Assembly: GCF_019933235.1 (NCBI RefSeq)
Contig: NZ_CP082945.1
Location: 2,852,001-2,916,000 of the forward strand
Direction of reading: 5' to 3'
Source of the DNA: Streptomyces angustmyceticus
Lineage (GTDB): Bacteria > Actinomycetota > Actinomycetes > Streptomycetales > Streptomycetaceae
Length of the DNA stretch: 64,000 nt
The translations under genes were made by a program, and so were the position numbers. Below, piece after piece: positions 30,241-38,761 of this stretch. The stretch's first letter is position 1. Each line of letters opens with the position of its first letter. The notes under the pieces are model-generated. The model was not told the origin of the DNA and made no database searches. It worked only from the letters and a program-made list of their open reading frames with translations.

Positions 30241-31932
30241 TCAGGCCCCGACGGACGCCTTGGTGTCCTCGGTGTCGGCGGCCTCGGCCCGCTCGGCCTC
30301 CTCCAGCTCGGCCTCGACCTTGACCAGGGAGGGGTTGCGCCAGGAGCTGCGCACGCCCCAGAAGTAGAAGGCCAGTCCGATCACCGCGACCAGGACGATG
30401 TCCCAGCCCTCGGGGAGGTAGCCCTTGCCGCCGAACTCCTTGCCGCCGGCGTAGGACACGGCGGCCATCACCAGCAGGTAGGCGACCATCCAGGCGCCGG
30501 CCTTGAGGTGCGGGCGCAGCTCGGCCCACGGCTTGCGGCCCTGGGTCAGCGGCTTGCCGATCTCGTACCAGGCCCAGACGGGCAGGCCGACGGCCATGAT
30601 CAGGATGACCTTGCCGGTGAGCGGCCAGCGGCCCCAGTACAGCACCAGCGAACCGAAGATCATGGCGACCGGCGCGATGAACGGCATCGCCCGCAGCTTG
30701 ACCGGGCGGGTGAGGTCCGGGGACAGCCGGCGCAGCGACATCACGGCGACCGGCCCGGTGATGTACGAGATGACCGTCGCGACCGAGACGATCTCGGCCA
30801 GCGAACCCCAGCCGCGGAAGACCGCGAGGAAGAGGAACGCGATCACGAGGTTGAGCACCAGCGCGGGGCGCGGGACACCGGTCTTCGGGTCCACCTTGCC
30901 GAAGACGCCCGGCAGGTGACCGTTCTCCTGCACACCGTGGATCATGCGGGAGGTGGTGGCGGCGTAGATCATGCCCGTGCCGGACGGCGAGACGAAGGCG
31001 TCCGCGTACAGCAGCAGCGCCAGCCAGTTCAGGCCCCAGGCCACCGCGAGGTCGGCGAGCGGGGAGTTGAAGCCGAGGCTGGCCCAGCCGCCGCCGGCGG
31101 CGAGCTTGTCGCCGGGCACTGCCATGAGGAACGCGACCTGCAGCGCCACATAGATGACCAGCGCGATCAGGATCGACGAGACGACCGCCTTGGGCAGCGA
31201 CTTGCCGGGGTTACGGGCCTCACCGGCGAGGTTCAGCGGCGACTGGAAGCCGTTGTAGGCCCAGACGATGCCGGACACCGCGACGGCGGTGAAGACCGAG
31301 CTCCAGCCGTTGGGCGTGAAGCCGCCGTGGTGGGTGATGTTGCCGGTGTCGAAGTGCGCCAGCATCAGCGCGCCGGCGGTCAGCGTCGGCACCACGACCT
31401 TGAAGATCGTGATCGCGGTGTTGGTCTTCGCGAACAGCGTGATCGCGAACCAGTTCAGGAAGAAGTAGAAGATCAGCAGGATGCTGGCGAGGCCGACACC
31501 GGTACCGGTCAGCTCCTTGCCGTCGTAGAGCGCGTGCGCCCAGCCGAAGTCCCAGGAACTCATGTACTGGACGGAGGCGGTGGCCTCACCCGGGATCACC
31601 GAGACGATCGCGATCCAGTTGGCCCAGGCCGCGAGGTAGCCGGCGAGCGAGCCGTGCGAGTACTGGCCGTAGCGGACCATGCCGCCGGCCTTCGGGAACA
31701 TCGCGCCGAGTTCGGAGTAGGTCAGGGCGATGATGAGCGCCACCACGGCGCCGATGACCCAGGCCAGGATCGCGGCCGGGCCGGCGATGGCGGCGGCCCG
31801 CTCGGCTCCGAAGAGCCAGCCGGAGCCGATGATGGACCCGAGACCCGTGGCGGTCAGGGCGATGGTCCCGAGGGACCGACGGTAATTCGAGTGGGAGCCC
31901 TGCTCCGCGCTCGGGGTCTTCGTCGTGCTCAC
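30241..31932 (-). CDS. APC-family amino acid permease
   Basis: The 563-aa transporter has about 12-14 membrane helices. The N-terminal signature G-L-G-S-I-I-G-S-G-W-L-F on helix 1 is the APC substrate/cation site. The GTG at 31932 is chosen because AGGAG lies 9 nt upstream; longer in-frame starts have no site. The C-terminus (about the last 30 residues) is a Glu/Ala-rich cytoplasmic tail. Length and motifs resemble aspartate/proton-symporter-like APC proteins, but the substrate is unproven. A GntR/UTRA regulator gene lies 258 bp upstream on the same strand, possibly a local regulator (inference). Confidence 0.92.
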   Translation of the reverse strand: MSTTKTPSAEQGSHSNYRRSLGTIALTATGLGSIIGSGWLFGAERAAAIAGPAAILAWVIGAVVALIIALTYSELGAMFPKAGGMVRYGQYSHGSLAGYLAAWANWIAIVSVIPGEATASVQYMSSWDFGWAHALYDGKELTGTGVGLASILLIFYFFLNWFAITLFAKTNTAITIFKVVVPTLTAGALMLAHFDTGNITHHGGFTPNGWSSVFTAVAVSGIVWAYNGFQSPLNLAGEARNPGKSLPKAVVSSILIALVIYVALQVAFLMAVPGDKLAAGGGWASLGFNSPLADLAVAWGLNWLALLLYADAFVSPSGTGMIYAATTSRMIHGVQENGHLPGVFGKVDPKTGVPRPALVLNLVIAFLFLAVFRGWGSLAEIVSVATVISYITGPVAVMSLRRLSPDLTRPVKLRAMPFIAPVAMIFGSLVLYWGRWPLTGKVILIMAVGLPVWAWYEIGKPLTQGRKPWAELRPHLKAGAWMVAYLLVMAAVSYAGGKEFGGKGYLPEGWDIVLVAVIGLAFYFWGVRSSWRNPSLVKVEAELEEAERAEAADTEDTKASVGA

Positions 31933-32190
31933 GTGCTTGGTCTCCTGGTCTTCCCCCGTGCCGTGCACAAACTTCGCCATCGTAAGAGCGAATCGAGGCG
32001 TCGGCTTCCCACAGGAGCCCGAAAAAGGCGCCCAGTTGAGGCTCTGTGACTTATCCAACACAAGGTTTCAGCCATTTTTTGCCACCAAACTTCCGCAAAA
32101 CGGGCGCCCGGCCGAGAACCAGGGGCGGACTCTTTGCGTCTCGCGCACGCGCACAGGGCGGCACGAAGGGGACGTAACGCTCTCCCCCGG

Positions 32191-32943
32191 CTACTTCACC
32201 GGCAGGTGATAGGCGACGCGGTAGCGGTCGGCGAGGGTGACGACATCGGCCGTCTCGACCGGCCGGCCGCCCGCGTAATACGTCCGCGAGACGACCAGCA
32301 CCGCGTGCCCCGGCACCCCGCCCAGCGTCATGGCCTCCTCCGCCAGCGCGGGCCGGGCCCCGACCTCCTCGACGACGTTGTCCACCACCACGTCGATGGC
32401 CGCCATCCGCTCGACCACCCCGCGCCCGGCCAGCGGCCCCTCCTCCGGCAGCATCACGGGCGTCCGCCCGGTCACCTCCAGGGGCTCCCAGGAGGTGGAG
32501 AGCATCGACGGCTCCCCCTCCGCCCGGAAGACGTAGCGCGTCCGCATCACCTTGGCGTCCTGCGAGATGCGCAGCCGCGCCGCGATCGGCGCCGCGGCCG
32601 GCTCCTGCTCGCTGTGCGACTCCCAGGTGCCCCGCACCCGCTCGTCGGTCTGCTCCTGCCGGAACGGCGTACAGCCGCCCGCGGAGTGGAAGCCGACACG
32701 GGCGATCCGGCGCGGAACCGGCTGCTCGCGGACGTAGGTGCCCGACCCCGAGCGGCCCTCGACGAGCCCCTCGGCCATCAGGACCTTGCGCGCCTCCAGG
32801 GCGACGGTGTCCGAGACGCCGTACTCCTCGCGGATGCGCGCCTGGGAGGGAAGGCGGGTGTGGGGTGGCAGCACCCCGTCGACGATCTTCTGACGCAGGT
32901 CGCCGGCGACGCGGAGGTACGCGGGCTGCTCACCGAAAGGCAC
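32191..32943 (-). CDS. GntR-family transcriptional regulator with UTRA domain
   Basis: The 250-aa HutC-subfamily regulator starts with GTG (32943). Residues about 8-75 form the winged helix (Y-L-R-V-A-G-D-L-R-Q-K-I, L-P-S-Q-A-R-I-R-E-E-Y-G-V-S), and G-S-G-T-Y-V closes the wing. Residues about 95-245 form the UTRA ligand-binding domain (R-T-R-Y-V-F, E-P-S-M-L-S-T-S-W). HutC proteins usually repress nearby uptake or catabolic genes until a small ligand binds. The downstream APC permease is the nearest candidate target (inference). Confidence 0.92.
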   Translation of the reverse strand: MPFGEQPAYLRVAGDLRQKIVDGVLPPHTRLPSQARIREEYGVSDTVALEARKVLMAEGLVEGRSGSGTYVREQPVPRRIARVGFHSAGGCTPFRQEQTDERVRGTWESHSEQEPAAAPIAARLRISQDAKVMRTRYVFRAEGEPSMLSTSWEPLEVTGRTPVMLPEEGPLAGRGVVERMAAIDVVVDNVVEEVGARPALAEEAMTLGGVPGHAVLVVSRTYYAGGRPVETADVVTLADRYRVAYHLPVK

Positions 32944-33275
32944 GTGCCCCTCCCAACAGCTTGACAGTCAGCAACAGCGTGGCAACCGCGTGTCGCCGAC
33001 CGCAAGCTTGGGCCAGGTATTCACCTGATGTGATGAAACCCAGCTCAGCCGGTGTAAACGACCGAGGACGGGGACGGCGGGCGCCGGCACCCCCACCCCG
33101 CGCCACCCCACCCCTTCCTTCCACCCGGTAGCCGCCGCCCATGCATGTCACGATCGGAAAGGGAGCACGATCCGAGCCGGGCCCGCGCGGACGGGGACAC
33201 GGCAGGAGGAGGTCGGCACGCACCCCGGCACACGGAACGCGGGACGCGGTATCAGGACCGGAAGGAAGGGATCCC
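32944..33275. other. Divergent intergenic region between the GntR and PIG-L genes
   Basis: These 332 bp lie between divergent genes. The part near 32990-33055 is comparatively A/T rich and probably holds the GntR promoter. No repeat or small gene is convincing. Confidence 0.5.
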
Positions 33276-34022
33276 ATGCCCGCCGATCGCCACCTCACCC
33301 CCATGCCCGGCAACTGGCAGCGGGCACTCGCCATCGTGGCGCACCCCGACGACCTCGAATACGGCGCCGCGGCCGCCATCGCCGAATGGACCGCGGCGGG
33401 ACGCGAGGTCAGCTACCTCCTGGTCACCCGCGGCGAGGCCGGCATCGACGGGCTCGCCCCCGGCCGCGCCGCCACGGTCCGCGAGGCCGAGCAGCGGGCC
33501 GGCGCCGCGCTGGTCGGCGTCCACACCGTCGAGTTCCTCGACCACCACGACGGCGTCATCGAGCCCGGCCCGGCGCTGCGCCGCGACCTGTCGGCGGCCA
33601 TCCGCCGCCACCGCCCCGAGCTGCTGCTCACCCTCAACCACCACGACACCTGGGACGGCGGCCACTGGAACAGCCCGGACCACCGGGTCGTCGGCCGCGC
33701 CGTCCTGGACGCGGCGGGCGACGCCGGCAACCGCTGGATCTTCCCCGAGCTGGCCGGCGCGAAGGGCCTGGCGCCCTGGAACGGCGTCCGCTGGGTGGCC
33801 GTGGCCGGCTCCCCGCACCCCACGCACGCCGCCGAGGTCGGCCCCGGCATCGACCGCGCGGTCGCCTCCCTGGCGGCCCACGCCGCGTACATCACCGGGC
33901 TGCGCGGCGCCGACCAGGACCCGCGCGCCTACGCCCGCGGCTTCATCGAGCAGATGCTGCGCAGCGGCGGCGAACGCTACCGCGGCCACCCGGCCACGCT
34001 TTTTCAGCTTTTTCCTCGGTAG
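33276..34022 (+). CDS. PIG-L family deacetylase
   Basis: The 248-aa zinc-dependent N-acetylglucosamine-type deacetylase starts at the ATG at 33276, behind GAAGGAAGGG with 5-nt spacing. The catalytic motif A-H-P-D-D occupies residues 22-26, followed by the conserved E-x-G. A later H-x-D-H segment (W-N-S-P-D-H-R) supplies the third metal ligand. In actinomycetes the family includes MshB and Mca of mycothiol metabolism and natural-product deacetylases. This shorter form with R-G-E-A-G-I-D is closer to generic LmbE-like proteins, so the substrate is left open. Confidence 0.9.
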   Translation: MPADRHLTPMPGNWQRALAIVAHPDDLEYGAAAAIAEWTAAGREVSYLLVTRGEAGIDGLAPGRAATVREAEQRAGAALVGVHTVEFLDHHDGVIEPGPALRRDLSAAIRRHRPELLLTLNHHDTWDGGHWNSPDHRVVGRAVLDAAGDAGNRWIFPELAGAKGLAPWNGVRWVAVAGSPHPTHAAEVGPGIDRAVASLAAHAAYITGLRGADQDPRAYARGFIEQMLRSGGERYRGHPATLFQLFPR

Positions 34023-34102
34023 GGGTGCCGGTGGGGGTGCCTGGTAGGAGGTGCCGGTGGGGGCCGGCAGGAGGTGCCCGGTAGGCGGTGCCGGCCGGGG
34101 TG
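34020..34102. repeat. Imperfect GGTGCCGG-type repeats after the PIG-L gene
   Basis: Several short G-rich units (GGTAGGAGGTGCCGGTGGGG and variants) follow one another directly after the PIG-L stop. They resemble slippage-grown repeats with no coding frame. Confidence 0.6.
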
Positions 34103-34153
34103 CCGTCAGGGCCGGCGGAAGAGCCGGCCGCCCCTCCCCCGCCCCCATCGCTC

Positions 34154-34215
34154 CCCCTCACTCCCTCGTCCCCCTCACTCCCTCGTCCCCCCTCACTCCC
34201 CCGTTCCCCCTCGCT
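34154..34215. repeat. 17-bp tandem repeat overlapping the methyltransferase 3' end
   Basis: The 17-bp unit starting CCCCTCACTCCC is exact at 34154-34170 and 34171-34187, followed by two degenerate copies. The last copies run into the C-terminal codons of the methyltransferase (stop near 34193), so the repeat may have shaped its Gly/Arg/Glu-rich end. Confidence 0.75.
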
Positions 34216-35407
34216 CCCGCCCGCTTCCGTCCTTCCGCGCGACGTAGTAGACGTTCAGGATGTCGCCCGGCACCTCCCGGGTCACCACGTCGCCGAACCC
34301 CGCCTCCCGGAGCATCCGCAGCGCGGTCTGCCGCCCCCAGGCCGTGCCCAGCCCCGCGCCGCCCTCGGCGAGGGAGACGGTCATGCAGTAGAAGACCGAC
34401 AGCGCGTAGAGGGTGGGCCCCAGGGGATGGCCAATGTTCTCGGACAGCTCACTGGAGGCCGCGATGTCGCCCATCAGGAAGACGCCGTCGTCCCGCAGCG
34501 CACCGGCGACGGCGGCCAGGGTGCGCGCCGGCCGGGCCAGGTCGTGGATCACGTCGAAGGCCGTGATCAGGTCGTAGGAGCCGGTGAGTTCGGCCGTGTC
34601 GGCCACCTCGAAGCGGGCGTTGGCCAGCCCCCACCGCGCGGCCTCCGCACGCGCCGCGGCGATGCCCGCGCCGGAGATGTCCGCGCCCACGAAGCGGCTC
34701 CCGGGGAAGGCACGCGCCAGCAGGTTGACGGCGTGCCCCCGCCCGGTGCCGATGTCCAAGGCGTCGATCCCGGACCGCAGCCGGCCGGTGAGCCCCGGCA
34801 CCAGCGGCACGATCGTGCCGGTCAGCGCGGCGTCGTACACCCGCGCCGTCTCCTCGGCCTGCACGTCCTGGAAGTGCGGAAACGCGGAGTACGGCACCCC
34901 GCCGCCGTCCCGGAACGCCGCGAGGACCTCGTCCTCGACGTCGCCCATCATCGCCAAGTACTGCATGAACGCCGCCACGTTGTCCGGCCCCGCGGCCCGC
35001 GACAGCACGGCCGCGTGCTCGGGCGGCAGCCGGTAGCACCCGTCCTCGGGCGTGTACGCGACGACGCCCCCGACCGTCATCCCGCCCAGCCACTCCCGCA
35101 CATAGCGCTCGTCCAGCCCGGCCTCCCCGGCGATCCGCGCACTGCTCGCGGCCGGCAGCCCCGCCATCACGTCGAACAGCCCCGCACGGTGGCCGACACT
35201 GCACAGATGCCCCAGACATGCGTCGTTCAGCACCTGGAGCATCCGCCCGGTGAAGTCCTCCTGCGGCGCAGGGTCCGGCTGAGCCGGGCCTTGCCGCTCC
35301 GGGGCCGGCCGCGTCGAGTCCTGCCGCTCCGATGCCGGCTGCGCAGAGTCCCGCCGTACCGGGGCCGACCGCGCCGAGTCCTGCCGCGCCGGGGTCCGCT
35401 CGCTCAT
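34193..35407 (-). CDS. SAM-dependent methyltransferase with winged-helix N-domain and repeated N-terminal tail
   Basis: Reading starts at 35407 (M-S-E-R-T-P-A), 8 nt after GGAGGTGG, giving 404 aa. Residues about 5-45 are four copies of a ten-residue R-x-D-S-A-x-P-A-x-E-like unit. Residues about 50-120 resemble the winged-helix dimerisation domain of O-methyltransferase-type enzymes (G-H-L-C-S-V-G-H-R-A-G-L-F). Residues about 190-320 hold the Rossmann fold, with motif I as A-L-D-I-G-T-G-R-G-H and D-V-I-H-D-L at the acidic site. The shape matches class I methyltransferases of the Rv2258c-like group. The methyl acceptor is unknown. It is a single gene, divergent from the carbonic anhydrase homologue. 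Confidence 0.88.
   Translation of the reverse strand: MSERTPARQDSARSAPVRRDSAQPASERQDSTRPAPERQGPAQPDPAPQEDFTGRMLQVLNDACLGHLCSVGHRAGLFDVMAGLPAASSARIAGEAGLDERYVREWLGGMTVGGVVAYTPEDGCYRLPPEHAAVLSRAAGPDNVAAFMQYLAMMGDVEDEVLAAFRDGGGVPYSAFPHFQDVQAEETARVYDAALTGTIVPLVPGLTGRLRSGIDALDIGTGRGHAVNLLARAFPGSRFVGADISGAGIAAARAEAARWGLANARFEVADTAELTGSYDLITAFDVIHDLARPARTLAAVAGALRDDGVFLMGDIAASSELSENIGHPLGPTLYALSVFYCMTVSLAEGGAGLGTAWGRQTALRMLREAGFGDVVTREVPGDILNVYYVARKDGSGRERGGTGE
35280..35399 (-). repeat. Four tandem 30-bp units inside the methyltransferase gene
   Basis: Units begin at 35280, 35310, 35340 and 35370 and share a core like CGAGTCCTGCCGC. Being multiples of three, they change only the length of the disordered N-terminal tail. 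Confidence 0.75.
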
Positions 35408-35750
35408 CGCCGCCACCTCCTGACGCCGGAGTACGGTGCGCGAGACCGCCGAGGCGGTGGAGCGGGCCCCTCCCGTGCCACCCCCTCGACCACACCACCA
35501 CCCCTTAGCGCAATTAGCGCAATTCGCCCCCTTTTGCCTCATCTCGATGCTACGCGGCGCCCCCGGAGTCTTCAGCGCCCACGCCACCGTCCCGTCCCGC
35601 CCCACCCCTATGGGCCGTCGGTGGCAAAGCGGCTCGCTCCCGCTTGCGCCTGCCACAGCCCGCCGCCCCCGCGCCGCACAATCGCCCCGGTCACCACGTA
35701 CGGAAGCACGGAAGCACGGAAGCATCTCGGCGGACAGAGGAGAACGGCCC
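35408..35750. other. Divergent intergenic region with a 9-bp direct repeat
   Basis: These 343 bp separate the methyltransferase and the carbonic anhydrase homologue. They hold the TTAGCGCAA pair at 35505-35522 and, near 35694-35724, three copies of GGAAGCA(C/T) in tandem. The region probably includes both promoters. Confidence 0.55.
35505..35522. promoter_or_regulatory. Tandem 9-bp direct repeat TTAGCGCAA x2
   Basis: Two exact head-to-tail copies (35505-35513, 35514-35522) lie about 100 bp upstream of the methyltransferase start. Head-to-tail, A/T-containing half-sites suit a regulator that binds cooperatively along direct repeats, as MerR-like BldC does. The binding protein is unknown. Confidence 0.4.
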
Positions 35751-36491
35751 ATGGACGCAGCGGGACATCCGGATCGCAGAGCGGTGCTCGCCGGCGGCGT
35801 CGCGGCAGCCGCCACGCTGGCGGGCTGCGCCTCGACCAGCGCCGCCCCGGTGGCGGACCAGGCATCGCCCTCCCCCTCGCGGCGGCCGACCACGCCCGCC
35901 GCGGCGTTCGAGCGGCTGATGGACGGCAACGCCCGCTGGGTGAGCGGCGATCTCCAGCACCCCGACCGGGACCCGAGCCGACGCGAGTTCGTGGCCCAGA
36001 AGCAGGTGCCCTTCGGCTCGGTCCTCTCCTGCATCGACTCCCGGGTACCGCCCGAACTGCTCTTCGACACCGGCCTGGGCGACCTCTACGTGATGCGCAC
36101 CGGCGGGGAGGCGATCGGCCCGGTCGTCACCGGCTCCGTGGAGTACGGCCCCATGACGAGCGGCACCCCCCTCATCGTGGTCCTCGGACACCAGCGCGGC
36201 GGCGCCGTCGAGGCGTCCTACAAGTCCCTGCGCGACGGCAAGCCCCTGCCCGGCAACCTGGAGGCGATCGCCAGGGCCCTGCGGCCGGCGTACGAGCAGA
36301 CGGTCCGCGAGGGCGGCGGCAACGACCCCGTCGACACCATGGCCCGCACCCAGGTCAAACTGACCGCAGCCGCCCTCCGCACCAACGGCGACCTGGCCCC
36401 CCTCGTCGCCAAGGGCCGCCTCGCCGTGGTGGGCGCCTACTACTCCCTGGACAGCGGCAAGGTCGAGGTACTGGCGGGAGCCCCGTCCTGA
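35751..36491 (+). CDS. Exported beta-carbonic anhydrase homologue lacking one zinc cysteine
   Basis: The 246-aa protein starts at ATG 35751 behind GAGGAGA. The N-terminus (D-R-R-A-V-L-A-G-G-V) is a twin-arginine-like signal ending in the lipobox L-A-G-C, so it is probably a membrane-anchored lipoprotein. The beta-carbonic anhydrase signature Cys94-x-Asp96-x-Arg98 (C-I-D-S-R-V) is intact. The second motif, normally H-x-x-C, reads His147-Gln-Arg-Gly150, so the second cysteine ligand of zinc is glycine (GGC instead of TGC). The rest of the fold (E-L-L-F-D-T-G-L-G-D, G-S-V-E-Y-G) is conserved. It may bind metal poorly, use another ligand, or have lost catalysis. Confidence 0.88.
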   Translation: MDAAGHPDRRAVLAGGVAAAATLAGCASTSAAPVADQASPSPSRRPTTPAAAFERLMDGNARWVSGDLQHPDRDPSRREFVAQKQVPFGSVLSCIDSRVPPELLFDTGLGDLYVMRTGGEAIGPVVTGSVEYGPMTSGTPLIVVLGHQRGGAVEASYKSLRDGKPLPGNLEAIARALRPAYEQTVREGGGNDPVDTMARTQVKLTAAALRTNGDLAPLVAKGRLAVVGAYYSLDSGKVEVLAGAPS

Positions 36492-36564
36492 CGGGGTGAA
36501 CCGGCCCCACTCCGCCATCGACGATCTCGTAGCTCCAGCCCCGCCGCCTCACTACGGTTGCGCC

Positions 36565-37146
36565 ATGACGGCACTGCCCGACTGGATGCGCCCGCCACGC
36601 CCGGAAGGCTGGTTCGCGGAGGACCTGGACCGCCTCCCCGAGGCACCCCGCCACACCGAGCTCATCGACGGAGCGCTCGTCTTCATGATGTTGCCGCAGC
36701 GGTCGTGGCACGGCCGCCTCGTCACCTCTCTCACCGTGGCCCTCATGGACCAGGCACCCGACGGCATCGAGGTCGAGCGGGAGATGGCCATCCGCCTCGA
36801 CGCCCGCAACCGCCCGGAGCCCGACCTCCTGCTGGCCACAGCCCCCTACGACGGTGACCGCACCTGGTTCGCCCCGGAGGACGTCCTCCTCGTCATCGAG
36901 GTCGTCTCACCCGAGTCCGCCCACCGCGACCGGACCGTCAAGCTCCGCAAGTACGCCGAGGCCGGCATCTCCCACTACTGGTGCATCGAGGACGAAGACT
37001 CCGCCCCCACCGTGCACGCCTACGAACTCGACCGCCCAACCGGCTCCTACGCCCCCGCAGGCATCTTCCGCCACGCCCTCAAACGCTCCCTCCCCTTCGA
37101 AATCAGCCTCGACCTGGACACGCTGACACCGGGCGGCTCGGGCTGA
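36565..37146 (+). CDS. Uma2-family (DUF820) putative restriction endonuclease-like protein
   Basis: The 193-aa protein has the Uma2 fold of the PD-(D/E)XK nuclease superfamily. The ATG at 36565 gives M-T-A-L-P-D-W-M. The catalytic-type residues are P-E-P-D (motif II acid) and V-I-E-V-V-S-P-E-S (the E-x-V/K segment), followed by K-L-R-K-Y-A-E-A-G-I. Uma2 genes are abundant in Streptomyces and cyanobacteria, often at mobile loci, and their substrate is unknown. It ends before a small hairpin and marks the left edge of the accessory region. Confidence 0.88.
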   Translation: MTALPDWMRPPRPEGWFAEDLDRLPEAPRHTELIDGALVFMMLPQRSWHGRLVTSLTVALMDQAPDGIEVEREMAIRLDARNRPEPDLLLATAPYDGDRTWFAPEDVLLVIEVVSPESAHRDRTVKLRKYAEAGISHYWCIEDEDSAPTVHAYELDRPTGSYAPAGIFRHALKRSLPFEISLDLDTLTPGGSG

Positions 37147-37189
37147 GGCCACAGTCCGGGGCGGCGGCAGGTCGGCGAGGGAACACAAG

Positions 37190-37219
37190 AAGGGCCGGCC
37201 TTCGCGCGGTCGGCCCCTT
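37190..37219. terminator. Hairpin between the Uma2 and ATPase genes
   Basis: An imperfect inverted repeat of about 11 bp with two mismatches and a short TTCGCGC loop, followed by TTT on the + strand. It lies about 45 bp past the Uma2 stop and could serve both convergent genes. Confidence 0.6.
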
Positions 37220-37319
37220 TGCTCCTACCGGTCACAGGCCGAGGTCCGAGGGACGTCTCCGCAACGTCTACGGCCTGATCGCGCTCACCAACTCCCGCCC
37301 CTCGCCTGCTGTCCGCCAC

Positions 37320-38744
37320 TCACAGCGGCCAAGCGGTCAGCAAATCGCGCGGGCCGTAGACGGCATCGAGCCCCGGACAGTCGACTCCACTGCGCGAGAC
37401 CGCCACGACGGGGACAGGCTCATCGGTGAGGGCGGCCCGGTGCCGATGGAGAGCTGCCAGGTCGTGCCGGTCGAATGACGACTGCTCCAGCCACTTGATG
37501 GAGCCGACGAAGATCAGCTTTTTGGCAACAGGGGCCCTGTCCGCTCCGACGATGTCGATCTCGACGTCGTTGGTACGGGTCCAGTAGCCGCCCACTACGG
37601 GGGCCGCGGGCAGCCGGTCGTCGGGCAGTACCCGTGCCAGGGCGTCACGAACCAGGGGCTCGACGGCCCGGCCGCGCCAACTGGTCCAATTCTCCCGGAT
37701 CCGCGCCAACGTCAGATCGCCCCGCCCCCGCTCGATCTCCTCCATGGACGGGCCGAGCAGATGCAACCAAAACCGCAGGTAGGGATCTGTCACCCGGTAG
37801 CGGCGGTCCTTCGACGGACGCAGCGATACGGGCAGCTCCGCAGCAACGATCCGCTTGTCCGTAAGCAGCTCCAGCGCTCGCTGCAGCGGCGTGGCACCGA
37901 TCCCGCCGGCCGCACGAGCGATGTTGGTGAAGGTCCGCTCACCACTTCCGATAGCCGCCAGCACCGTACGCGCCTGAGCCTGCGGGGGAAATTCGGCAGC
38001 GAGTGAACGCTCGGCCGACACCAGCAGGGCCGAGACCGGGTCGCTCAGCGCCTCGCCGAGGAAGTCCCACAGCCCTGCGCCTCGCGGCCACTCCGCACAG
38101 ATCAGCGGCAGCCCGCCGGTGACCAGCGCGGCATCGAAGGCTTCCGCCGGATCCAGCCCGAGCATCCGCCCGACCTCGGCGGGGTTCAGCGGCCCCAGCA
38201 CCATCTCCCGGCCGCGCTGATGGAAGGGGCGCCCGTAGCTGTTCAGAGCCTCCATCATCGAGAGATCGGAGCCGATGAGGACCAAGAGCACCGGCTTGGT
38301 CTCCAGCACCCGGTCCCAGGCCCTTTGCAGCATCCCCTCAAAGGCACCATCGGCATCCATCAGGTACGGCACCTCATCGATGACCAGCACGCTCGCCCGG
38401 TCGGCGGGCAGCGCCGCAGCCAGGACGTCGAGCGCGGCGTCCCAGCTCTCCGGCCGAGCGGCGGCCACGAGCTGCGCAAGCGGCAGTGTCGATGCCTGGG
38501 CGTCTCGCGCCAGCCGTGCCAGATCGTCCCTGGGGGACGCGCCAGTCGCCGCGTAGAACAGGAACGGGGCTCCGGAGCGCTCCGCAAACCGCTCGACCAG
38601 TCGCGACTTGCCCACCCGGCGCCGCCCACGCAGCATCACGCACCGACCGGGCCGCTCCCCGCCGATCCCGGCGGCCACCTTTGCCAGCTCTCGCTCCAAC
38701 GTCGCCAGCTCCTGGCGACGGCCCACGAAGTCCGCCACGTCCAC
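37320..38744 (-). CDS. AAA-type ATPase with C-terminal DUF234 nuclease-like domain
   Basis: The 474-aa protein belongs to the archaeal-type ATPase/DUF234 family. A GTG start at 38744 follows GGAGGTCG. Walker A is G-R-R-R-V-G-K-S (about 40-48), Walker B is V-L-V-I-D-E-V-P-Y, and a winged-helix linker (about 270-330) follows. The last third keeps a PD-(D/E)XK-like pattern: W-R-G-R-A-V-E-P-L, D-V-E-I-D-I-V-G, then G-S-I-K-W. Family members are often found in mobile or defence-rich loci, but their biological role is poorly defined. The dyad 18 bp upstream of the start (38762-38794) suggests tight repression. Confidence 0.88.
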   Translation of the reverse strand: MDVADFVGRRQELATLERELAKVAAGIGGERPGRCVMLRGRRRVGKSRLVERFAERSGAPFLFYAATGASPRDDLARLARDAQASTLPLAQLVAAARPESWDAALDVLAAALPADRASVLVIDEVPYLMDADGAFEGMLQRAWDRVLETKPVLLVLIGSDLSMMEALNSYGRPFHQRGREMVLGPLNPAEVGRMLGLDPAEAFDAALVTGGLPLICAEWPRGAGLWDFLGEALSDPVSALLVSAERSLAAEFPPQAQARTVLAAIGSGERTFTNIARAAGGIGATPLQRALELLTDKRIVAAELPVSLRPSKDRRYRVTDPYLRFWLHLLGPSMEEIERGRGDLTLARIRENWTSWRGRAVEPLVRDALARVLPDDRLPAAPVVGGYWTRTNDVEIDIVGADRAPVAKKLIFVGSIKWLEQSSFDRHDLAALHRHRAALTDEPVPVVAVSRSGVDCPGLDAVYGPRDLLTAWPL

Positions 38745-38761
38745 CGACCTCCACGCATGAC

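Noticed and set aside
35410..36070. Upstream extension of the methyltransferase frame to about 625 codons
   Set aside because: The frame runs through the intergenic region and into the carbonic anhydrase gene; a strong ribosome binding site sits at the shorter start (35407).
36496..36564. Longer start for the Uma2 gene
   Set aside because: The extension has no ribosome binding site and adds residues (N-R-P-H-S-A-I-D-D) not expected in the family.
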